Part shown: in pieces, positions 56,240-62,931 of the stretch
Layout: every line of letters starts with the position of its first letter
Numbering within the stretch: position 1 is the first letter of the stretch
Origin: UBA9676 sp035532275
GTDB taxonomy: Bacteria; Actinomycetota; Actinomycetes; Streptosporangiales; Streptosporangiaceae
DNA length: 64,000 nucleotides
NCBI GenBank assembly: GCA_035532275.1
Contig: DATKRG010000269.1
Coordinates: forward strand, 9,855 to 73,854
Reading direction: 5' to 3'
The notes under the pieces: model-generated
What the model was told of the DNA's origin: nothing
Databases searched by the model: none
Seen by the model: only the letters and a program-made list of their open reading frames with translations
Translations under genes and position numbers: made by a program

Positions 56240-56512
56240 TCATCCAGTCTCGCGCTTGAGCCGGCGCCGCTCCCGTTCGGACAGCCCGCCCCAGATCCCG
56301 AACCGCTCATCGTGCCCGAGCGCGTACTCCAGGCATTCGGCCCGCACCTCGCAGCCGCGGCACACCTTCTTGGCTTCCCTGGTGGAGCCGCCCTTCTCCG
56401 GGAAGAAGGCCTCCGGATCGGTCTGCGCGCACAGCGCACGGTCCTGCCAGGCCAAGCCCCCGGCATCGTCCTCGGCGATACCAAACATGCCGAGCGGAAC
56501 GACCTCAGCCAC
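56240..56512 (-). CDS. whiB2: WhiB-family transcriptional regulator (WhiB2/WhmD type)
   Basis: A 90-residue iron-sulfur regulator. Four Cys bind the cluster: Cys28 (RALCAQTDPEAFFPEKGGS), Cys51 and Cys54 (VCRGC) and Cys60 (AECLEYAL). After these come the beta-turn GIWGG and the basic DNA-binding tail SERERRRLKRETG. The sequence AQTDPEAFFPEKGGSTREAK and the site next to fbiA mark it as the WhiB2/WhmD type, needed for septum formation in mycobacteria and sporulation septation in Streptomyces (WhiB). GTG 56512 has GGAGGGG upstream. It is divergent from fbiA and upstream of the glycosyltransferase on the same strand. Confidence 0.93.
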   Translation of the reverse strand: MAEVVPLGMFGIAEDDAGGLAWQDRALCAQTDPEAFFPEKGGSTREAKKVCRGCEVRAECLEYALGHDERFGIWGGLSERERRRLKRETG

Positions 56513-56807
56513 GGCGCACCACCTACCCCTCCCAAGCCCCCGACGACACGCGCCGCACCCCCGCTGGCACGCGAACTACACAGGTGAAATTACACGCGCG
56601 TGTCTTGCGTCGCGTCAAGCGGGATACGTGATAGTGGCCGACAGATTGACCCCGGATGGCTGGTAAATCCGCAGCCAGAATGCTGGGATCACAGGACGCC
56701 AGGCCTCGTTTACCATGCGTCACGCGCGGACGGCCCCTCCCGCAGCCTGGCGCCGTTTGCGGGGGGCAAGGGCGCCGGGGCTGCCCGGAGTTGCCAGACT
56801 GGCCGCC
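56513..56807 (+). other. 295-bp intergenic region between divergent whiB2 and fbiA
   Basis: Should hold the promoters of whiB2 and fbiA. Near fbiA, CAGACT (56795-56800) is 7 nt from ATG 56808 and could be a leaderless -10 box. An AT-rich patch (around 56575-56645) is unusual for this genome. No gene or repeat is evident. Confidence 0.45.
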
Positions 56808-57758
56808 ATGCGCATCACCGTGCTCGCCGGCGGGGTCGGGGCCGCCCGCTTCCTGCGCGGGCTGAAGGCAGCTGCCCCGGGCGCCCAGATCACCGTCATC
56901 GGCAACACCGGCGACGACATCACACTGTTCGGCCTGCACGTCTCGCCGGACCTCGACACGGTCATGTACACCCTCGGCGGCGGCATCGACGAGGAGCAGG
57001 GCTGGGGACGCCAGGCGGACACCTACACCGTCCTGGCCGAGCTGGCCGCCTACGGCGCCGGGCCGGACTGGTTCAGCCTGGGCGACCGGGACATCGCCAC
57101 CCATCTGCATCGCACCAGCATGCTCGGGGCCGGGCTGCCGCTGTCCGCGGCAACCACGGTCCTGTGCCAGCGCTGGCGGCCCGGGGTCGAGCTCCTCCCG
57201 ATGACCGATGACCTGGTCGAGACCCATGTGATCCTGCGGGACGACGAGGGTGAGCGCACGGTCCATTTCCAGGAATGGTGGGTTCGCCTGCACGCCGCGG
57301 TGCCCGCCGCCGGGTTCACCGTCACGGGGGTGGAGCAGGCCACGCCTGCGCCTGGCGTGCTGGCCGCCATCGCCCAGGCGGACGTGCTCCTGTTCCCGCC
57401 ATCCAACCCGGTCGTGAGCATCGGGCCCATCCTGGCCGTCCCCGGCATCGCCGATGCGGTCGCCGCCAGGACCGTGGTCGGCATATCCCCGATCATCGGC
57501 GGCGCACCGGTCCGGGGCATGGCCGACAGGTGCCTGGCCGCCATCGGCGTGGAGACCTCCGCTGCGGGGGTCGGCGCCCACTACGGGGCGGCTCTGCTCG
57601 ATGGCTGGCTGGTCGACGAGCGCGACAAGACCGCGGTGGACGCACCGGAACTGGCCGGCGTCACCGTCCGGGCGGTCCCGCTGCTCATGACCGACCTGCC
57701 CGCCGCCGCGGCGATCGCCCAGGCCGCCCTCGATCTGGCCAGGGAGCTGAACGCGTGA
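56808..57758 (+). CDS. fbiA: 2-phospho-L-lactate / phosphoenolpyruvyl transferase (CofD/FbiA)
   Basis: FbiA joins the activated phospho-acid (from FbiD) to the deazaflavin Fo, giving (dehydro-)F420-0. The 316-residue protein has the expected motifs: ITVLAGGVGAARFLRGLKAA at the N-terminus, IGNTGDDITLFGLHVSPDLDTVMYTLGG, GDRDIATHLHRTSML, FPPSNPVVSIGPIL and GISPIIGGAPVRGMADRCLAAIG. ATG 56808 begins at the conserved start and is 7 nt from a CAGACT box, possibly leaderless. The stop overlaps the fbiB start as GTGA, so the two are translationally coupled, as in mycobacteria. Confidence 0.96.
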   Translation: MRITVLAGGVGAARFLRGLKAAAPGAQITVIGNTGDDITLFGLHVSPDLDTVMYTLGGGIDEEQGWGRQADTYTVLAELAAYGAGPDWFSLGDRDIATHLHRTSMLGAGLPLSAATTVLCQRWRPGVELLPMTDDLVETHVILRDDEGERTVHFQEWWVRLHAAVPAAGFTVTGVEQATPAPGVLAAIAQADVLLFPPSNPVVSIGPILAVPGIADAVAARTVVGISPIIGGAPVRGMADRCLAAIGVETSAAGVGAHYGAALLDGWLVDERDKTAVDAPELAGVTVRAVPLLMTDLPAAAAIAQAALDLARELNA

Positions 57759-59089
57759 GCGCGAACACCGGCGCGCCAGAGCCCCCTGCCCACGCCCCCG
57801 GGCCCGCGGCGCCCGCCATCAGCGTCACCGGGGTGACCGGCCTGCCCGAGATCGGGCCCGGCACCGACCTCGCCCGGCTGATCGCGGCGGCGGCGCCGGG
57901 CCTGGCTGACGGGGACATCGTCGTCATCACATCCAAGATCGTCAGCAAGGCGGAAGGCCGGATCGTCCAGGGCAGCCGGGAGGCGGCGATCGACGCCGAG
58001 ACGGTCCGCCTGGTGGCGCGCCGTGGCCCGACCAGGATCAGCGAGACCCGGCACGGGCTGGTGCTCGCCGCGGCCGGCGTGGATGTCTCCAACACCGTCC
58101 CGGGAACCGTGGTCCTGCTCCCCGAAGACCCCGACGGCTCGGCGCGCAGGCTCCGCAAGGCCCTGCGCGACCGGACCGGGGCGAGGATCGGGATCGTCAT
58201 CTCCGACACCATGGGCCGGCCCTGGCGGGCCGGCCAGACCGACACCGCCATCGGCGTGGCGGGCCTGCTGCCGCTGCGCGACCACCGGGGCGAGCCGGAC
58301 ACGTTCGGCACCCCGCTGGAGGTCACCCTGGCCGCGGTGGCCGACGAGCTCGCGGCCGCCAGTGACCTGGTCAAAGGCAAGACCGCTGGCATCCCGGTGG
58401 CGATCGTGCGGGGCCTGGCCGGCCTGGTCACCGACGCCGACGGGCCCGGCGCCCGGGCGCTGGTCCGGCCCGCCGCCGAGGACATGTTCCGCTTCGGCTC
58501 GGCCGACGTGCTGACCGCCCGGCGGACCGTGCGCGAGTTCACCGGTGCCCCGGTCGACCCGGGCGCGGTCCGCCGGGCGATCGCCGCCGCCATCACCGCG
58601 CCAGCACCGCACCACTCCACCCCGTGGCGCTTCGCCGTGCTGGAGTCGGCGCGGGCCAGGACCGCGCTGCTCGACGACATGCTCGCCGCCTGGGTCACCG
58701 ACCTGCGCGGCGACGGGTTCACCCCGGAGCAGATCGCCCGCCGGACCCGGCGCGGCGAGCCGCTGCGCCGGGCGCCCCTGCTCATCGTGCCCTGCCTGCA
58801 CGCCGAGGCCGCGCACACCTACCCCGACCAGCGGCGCAACGCCGCCGAGCGGGAGATGTTCGTGGTCGCCATGGGCGCGGCGGTGCAGAACCTGCTCGTC
58901 GCACTCGCCGTCGAGGGCCTCGGCTCATGCTGGGTCTCAAGCACCATGTTCTGCCGCGAGACAACCCGGCGCTCCCTTGCCCTGCCCGCGGACTGGGACC
59001 CCATGGGTGCGATCGGCGTCGGTCACCCGGCCGCCCCCGCCCCCGACCGTCCCCCCCGCGACCCCGCCAGCTACCTGATCTGGCGCTGA
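57755..59089 (+). CDS. fbiB: Bifunctional F420:gamma-glutamyl ligase / dehydro-F420-0 reductase (FbiB)
   Basis: FbiB adds the glutamate tail to F420-0, and its C-terminal flavoprotein domain reduces dehydro-F420-0. The 444-residue protein has a CofE-like ligase domain (GLPEIGPGTDLARLI, DGDIVVITSKIVSKAEGRIV, RISETRHGLVLAAAGVDVSN, IVISDTMGRPWRAGQTDTAIGVAG) followed from about residue 250 by a nitroreductase-like FMN domain (LTARRTVREFTGAPVD, HHSTPWRFAVLE, GAAVQNLLVALAVEGLGSCWVSS). The GTG start at 57755 overlaps fbiA. It ends 96 nt from the convergent fbiC gene, with a long hairpin between them. Confidence 0.96.
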   Translation: MSANTGAPEPPAHAPGPAAPAISVTGVTGLPEIGPGTDLARLIAAAAPGLADGDIVVITSKIVSKAEGRIVQGSREAAIDAETVRLVARRGPTRISETRHGLVLAAAGVDVSNTVPGTVVLLPEDPDGSARRLRKALRDRTGARIGIVISDTMGRPWRAGQTDTAIGVAGLLPLRDHRGEPDTFGTPLEVTLAAVADELAAASDLVKGKTAGIPVAIVRGLAGLVTDADGPGARALVRPAAEDMFRFGSADVLTARRTVREFTGAPVDPGAVRRAIAAAITAPAPHHSTPWRFAVLESARARTALLDDMLAAWVTDLRGDGFTPEQIARRTRRGEPLRRAPLLIVPCLHAEAAHTYPDQRRNAAEREMFVVAMGAAVQNLLVALAVEGLGSCWVSSTMFCRETTRRSLALPADWDPMGAIGVGHPAAPAPDRPPRDPASYLIWR

Positions 59090-59108
59090 CGACCGCTCCG
59101 CTCCCGCC

Positions 59109-59173
59109 TAGCACGGGTTCGGGTCGCCTTGATGCCCGTTTCGCCCCGATACGTGGGTACCGAATCCGTGCTA
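59109..59173. terminator. Long imperfect hairpin between convergent fbiB and fbiC
   Basis: TAGCACGGGTTCGGGT (59109-59124) pairs with ACCGAATCCGTGCTA (59159-59173): 15 pairs with one G-U in either RNA strand, or one bulged base, around a 34-nt loop. It is symmetric, has no U-tract and sits between two converging genes, so it could act as a bidirectional terminator or mRNA 3'-end structure. A repeat or protein-binding site is an alternative. Confidence 0.55.
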
Positions 59174-59185
59174 TGCCGCCGGGTG

Positions 59186-61888
59186 TCAGTCGACGATCAC
59201 CGGCAGGGGGGTTCGCAGGCCCCGGACGGAGGTGCAGACACCGTCGCTGGCTGCTGCGGCCGCTAGGCGTTCTGGCGACGGGTCCTTATAGAGGGTCGTG
59301 CGCTGGCGGAGGGGGCGGGCCAGGGGGGCGACCATCTGGGCCATGTCTGTGATCGTCTTGTAGGAGCCCTGCTGGGAGCCGGCCATCCGGCTGATGGTCT
59401 CCTCCATCAGGGTGCCGCCGATGTCGTTGACGCCGCCGCGCAGCACGTCCCGGCAGGCCTCGCCGTCCAGCTTGACCCACGAGCACTGGATGTTGCTGAT
59501 CGCCCCGTGCAGCAGCAGCCGCGAAAGCGCGTGCACCGCCCGGTTCTCCCGCCGGGTGGGGCCGGGGCGGGCCAGCCCCGCCAGGTAGATCGGGGCGCTG
59601 GCATGCACGAACGGGAGCAGCACAAACTCGGTGAACCCGCCGGTTTGCTCCTGGATGCCGCGGATCACCCGCAGGTGGCCGACCCAGTGTGCCGGGGTGT
59701 CCACGTGCCCGTACATCATCGTCGCCGTGGTCGGGATGCCCAGTTCGTGCGCGGTCGTGATGACCTCGATCCAGGCCGAGGCGGGCAGCTTGCCCTTGGT
59801 CAGCACCCAGCGGACGTCGTCGTCGAGGATCTCGGCCGCGGTGCCGGGCAGTGAGCCGACGCCCGCCTCACGCGCCCGCACCAGCCACTCCCGGACGGGC
59901 AGCGCGGTGCGCGCCGCGCCGTTGACCACCTCCATCGGGGAGAACGCGTGCACGTGCAGCCCCGGGCAGCGGCGCCTGACCTCCGCGGCGATCTCGAAGT
60001 AGGCGGTGCCGGGCAGGTCCGGGTGGATGCCGCCCTGCATGCAGACCTCGGTCGCACCGGCCTGCCACGCCTCCTGCGCCCGGTCGCCGATCTGCGCCAG
60101 CGACAGCGTGTACGCGTCGGCGTCGGTGCGCCGCTGCGCGAAGGCGCAGAACCGGCAGCCGGTGTAGCACACGTTGGTGAAGTTGATGTTGCGGGTGACC
60201 ACGTAGGTGATGTCGTCGCCCACGGCGTCGCGGCGCAGGCCGTCGGCGAGCGCGGCGAGGGCGTCCAGTTCCGGGCCGTCCGCGCCCAGCAGCGCCAGCG
60301 CCTGGCTGTCGGAGATCCCGGCGGGGTCGCGTTCGGCCGCCCGCAGCGCCGAGGCCACCTCGGGACGCAGCCTGCGCCCGGGAGCGCCGGCTGCACTCTC
60401 CTCCGCCGCGCCGCCAGCAGCGGCGCAGCGGCTGCCGTCCGCCGCCCCGGCCAGCCCAGCCGGCCTGGCAGCGGGGTCGATCCGGGCCGCGACCTCCCGC
60501 CAGTCACCGTAGACATCTTCGAAGTCGGCACGCCGGTCCGCGGTCCGCCCGGTCGTGTCGATCGTGACATGCAGGTCGGTCCGGCCGGCCGCCTCTCCCC
60601 AGCCGCCGTCAGGCTCCTGCCAGGGCAGGCCGTGCGGCATCGCGCCATCGCGGGCCAGGCCCGTCGCCGGGTCGGCCAGCGCCGCCACGTGCGCCGCCAG
60701 CCGCGGGTCCAGCCAGGGCTCGGCCAGGTACGGCGGGTAGGCGGTGAGCCGCTCGCGCAGCGTCATCCCGGCCGCCTGGGTCTGCCGGGCCAGGTCGTCG
60801 ATCTGCGGCCAGGGGCGTTCGGGGTTGACGTGGTCGGGGGTGAGCGGCGAGACCCCGCCCCAGTCGTCGATCCCGGCGGCCAGGATGAGCCGGTACTGGT
60901 CGCCGATGAGGTTGGGCGGCGCCTGGATGCGCATGGACGGGCCGAGCACCAGCCGGGCCACGGCGACCGTGGCCGCCAGGTCCTCCAGGTCGGCGTCGGG
61001 CACGCCGCGCATCTTGGTGTCCGGCTTGGCGCGGAAGTTCTGCACGATCACTTCCTGGATGCCGCCGTACTCGCGGGCCACCCGGCGGATCGCGAAGATC
61101 GATTCTGCCCGCTCGGCCAGCGTCTCCCCGATGCCGATCAGGATGCCGGTGGTGAACGGGACCGCGGACCGGCCCGCGTCCTCCAGCACCCGCAGCCGGA
61201 CCGCCGGGTCCTTGTCCGGGCTGCCGAAATGCGGCCCGCCCTGGTCGGTGAACAGCCGGGCGGCCGTGGTCTCCAGCATCATCCCCATCGACGGCGCGAC
61301 CGGCTTGAGCCGCGCGAAGTCCTGCCAGCTGAGCACGCCAGGGTTCAGGTGCGGCAGCAGCCCGGTCTCCTCCAGCACGGCGATCGCCATCGCCCGCACG
61401 TAGGACAGGGTGTCGTCGTAGCCGCTGGCGTCCAGCCACTCCCGGGCCTGCCGCCACCGGTCCTCCGGCCGGTCGCCGAGGGTGAACAGCGCCTCCTTGC
61501 AGCCCAGCGCCGCACCCTGGTGCGCGATGGCCAGCACCTCGTCCGGCGACAGGTACGGGCTGTCCAGCCGGCCGGGCACGGTGGCGAATGTGCAGTAGCC
61601 GCAGCGGTCCCGGCACAGCCGGGTGAGCGGGATGAAGACCTTGCGCGAGTAGGTGATGACACCGGGCCGCCCGGCGGCTGCCAGCCCGGCGTCCCGGACC
61701 CGGCCGGCGTGCCCGGCCAGCGCGGCCAGCTGCTCGCCGCGGGCGTGCAGCAACGTGGTGGCCTCGGCAGGGTCGAGCGGCTTGCCGTCCCTGGCCCGGG
61801 CCAGGGACCGCCGGATGGCGCTCACCGGCGGCTCGGGCTGATCCGGTGGCGGGCGGGACGGCGTGCGGGGGGCGGGCACATCGCTCAT
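59186..61888 (-). CDS. fbiC: 7,8-didemethyl-8-hydroxy-5-deazariboflavin (Fo) synthase FbiC (CofG-CofH fusion)
   Basis: FbiC makes the deazaflavin chromophore Fo from tyrosine and a ribityl-diaminouracil, using two radical-SAM centres. The 900-residue protein has the CofG half first, with CRDRCGYC (Cys92, Cys96, Cys99), and the CofH half second, with CYTGCRFC (Cys574, Cys578, Cys581). Supporting motifs include ALGCKEALFTLGDRPE, QNFRAKPDTKM, ATEVCMQGGIHPDL, LPGTAAEIL and MMYGHVDTPAHWVGHL. An Ala-rich linker of about 45 residues joins the halves. ATG 61888 is 6 nt from TAGAGT and probably leaderless. In mycobacteria fbiC lies far from fbiAB; here they are adjacent. Confidence 0.97.
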   Translation of the reverse strand: MSDVPAPRTPSRPPPDQPEPPVSAIRRSLARARDGKPLDPAEATTLLHARGEQLAALAGHAGRVRDAGLAAAGRPGVITYSRKVFIPLTRLCRDRCGYCTFATVPGRLDSPYLSPDEVLAIAHQGAALGCKEALFTLGDRPEDRWRQAREWLDASGYDDTLSYVRAMAIAVLEETGLLPHLNPGVLSWQDFARLKPVAPSMGMMLETTAARLFTDQGGPHFGSPDKDPAVRLRVLEDAGRSAVPFTTGILIGIGETLAERAESIFAIRRVAREYGGIQEVIVQNFRAKPDTKMRGVPDADLEDLAATVAVARLVLGPSMRIQAPPNLIGDQYRLILAAGIDDWGGVSPLTPDHVNPERPWPQIDDLARQTQAAGMTLRERLTAYPPYLAEPWLDPRLAAHVAALADPATGLARDGAMPHGLPWQEPDGGWGEAAGRTDLHVTIDTTGRTADRRADFEDVYGDWREVAARIDPAARPAGLAGAADGSRCAAAGGAAEESAAGAPGRRLRPEVASALRAAERDPAGISDSQALALLGADGPELDALAALADGLRRDAVGDDITYVVTRNINFTNVCYTGCRFCAFAQRRTDADAYTLSLAQIGDRAQEAWQAGATEVCMQGGIHPDLPGTAYFEIAAEVRRRCPGLHVHAFSPMEVVNGAARTALPVREWLVRAREAGVGSLPGTAAEILDDDVRWVLTKGKLPASAWIEVITTAHELGIPTTATMMYGHVDTPAHWVGHLRVIRGIQEQTGGFTEFVLLPFVHASAPIYLAGLARPGPTRRENRAVHALSRLLLHGAISNIQCSWVKLDGEACRDVLRGGVNDIGGTLMEETISRMAGSQQGSYKTITDMAQMVAPLARPLRQRTTLYKDPSPERLAAAAASDGVCTSVRGLRTPLPVIVD

Positions 61889-61900
61889 AGCGGCACTCTA
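61889..61900 (-). promoter_or_regulatory. Probable leaderless -10 box of fbiC
   Basis: On the minus strand TAGAGT (61895-61900) ends 6 nt before the fbiC ATG at 61888, with no Shine-Dalgarno sequence. The upstream region is unusually AT-rich for this window. Confidence 0.45.
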
Positions 61901-62010
61901 ATTGCGGAAGTTCCCGGCCCTCCAGGCAGGCTCCTGCGCTCTCAGCCGCCCGCCCGGTGCGCCGCCGGGTACCCGGCGGCGCACCGGCATCGCGATCGGC
62001 CGCTGGTACT

Positions 62011-62035
62011 ACGTTTTGGTATAATCCGATTTCGT
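62011..62035 (+). promoter_or_regulatory. Extended -10 promoter and possible operator of the MarR-like gene
   Basis: TATAAT at 62020-62025 is a perfect -10 box with the extended TG motif (TGGTATAAT). It ends 8 nt before GTG 62034, so the mRNA is probably leaderless. The flanks ACGTTTTGG and CCGATTTCGT form a loose inverted repeat centred on the -10 box, a fair place for autorepression. Confidence 0.6.
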
Positions 62036-62456
62036 GATAACTGAGGAGCCTGGCCTCGTGCTCGGCCTGCACCGGGCCACCCACGCGACCCTGCACGTGC
62101 TGGCCGACCGGCTGGCCGGGCTCGACCTGCCCGCCTCCGAGATCAACCTGCTCGCCAACCTGGCCGGCGCCGGCCCGCGGACGGTCGGCGCGCTCGCCGC
62201 CGCCACCGCGACCAGGCCGACCACCCTGACCAGTGCGCTCGACCGGCTGGTCCGGCGCGGCTACGCCGTGCGCGAGGTGGACCCGGCCGACCGGCGCTCG
62301 TTCCTGGTCTCGCTGACCGGGCCCGGGCAGGCGGCCGCCGGGGCCGTCGCCGCCGCCGTGCGCGACCTCGAGCGTCAGGCCCTCAGCAAGGTCAGCGCGG
62401 CCGAGCGGGCCGGGTTCCTCGCCGTCATCGAAGCAGTCACGGAGGTGGCCACATGA
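62034..62456 (+). CDS. MarR-family transcriptional regulator
   Basis: A 140-residue winged-helix regulator: N-terminal dimerisation helix (LGLHRATHATLHVLADRLAGLDL), ASEINLLANLAGAGPRTVGALAAAT, recognition helix TRPTTLTSALDRLVRRGYAVREVDPADRRSFLVSLT, and a C-terminal helix pair. The DPADRRSFLVSLT wing is the usual MarR signature. GTG 62034 is supported by a perfect -10 box ending 8 nt upstream. The stop overlaps the next gene as ATGA, which suggests that the regulator controls its own two-gene operon. The ligand is unknown. Confidence 0.9.
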   Translation: MITEEPGLVLGLHRATHATLHVLADRLAGLDLPASEINLLANLAGAGPRTVGALAAATATRPTTLTSALDRLVRRGYAVREVDPADRRSFLVSLTGPGQAAAGAVAAAVRDLERQALSKVSAAERAGFLAVIEAVTEVAT

Positions 62457-62920
62457 CCTGGCAACCAGGCCCGCGCGCCCACGGCGGGCAGGACGCCCCA
62501 GGCGCCCGCGCCCACGGCGGGCAGCTGCCAGCCGAGCTCAGCGCCGCGCTGGCCGAGATCGTCCCCGCCGGCGGCCGGTTCGGCCACCGTCAGCACATCC
62601 ACCTGGCCTTCATCGCTGCCCAGCGCTACGGGGCCGCCGCTGCCCCCAGCGTGGTGGCCGACTGGATCCGCCACGTCGCGGCCTACGAGCGGGCGCCGCA
62701 GAAGTTCCACGCGACCGTCACCCGCGCCTGGACGCAGATCGTCGCCCACCACGTCATGGCCGGCCCACCCGGCACCGATTTCGGGTCCTTCGCGCAGCGC
62801 CATCCCGCGCTGCTGGACAAGCGGCTGCTGGCCCGCCACTACTCCTCGCGGGTGCTGGCCTCGGCCGCGGCCAGGGCCGGATGGGTGGAACCGGACCTGG
62901 CCGCGTTCCCCTGGGCCTGA
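62453..62920 (+). CDS. Conserved hypothetical protein coupled to the MarR-like regulator
   Basis: I do not recognise a named family. The 155-residue protein has a short disordered N-terminus with two RAHGGQ repeats, then an all-helical-looking domain: FGHRQHIHLAFIAAQRYG, VVADWIRHVAAYERAPQKFHATVTRAWTQIVAHHV, DFGSFAQRHPALLDKRLLARHYSSRVL and ends GWVEPDLAAFPW. The spaced His residues (HRQHIH, FHAT, AHH, RHYS) might form a metal or ligand site. Similar helical proteins with an H-x-x-H start, YH/FH-x-T and RHYS motifs exist in other bacteria without a known function. ATG 62453 overlaps the marR stop. Confidence 0.75.
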   Translation: MTWQPGPRAHGGQDAPGARAHGGQLPAELSAALAEIVPAGGRFGHRQHIHLAFIAAQRYGAAAAPSVVADWIRHVAAYERAPQKFHATVTRAWTQIVAHHVMAGPPGTDFGSFAQRHPALLDKRLLARHYSSRVLASAAARAGWVEPDLAAFPWA

Positions 62921-62931
62921 CCGCTGGCCCG

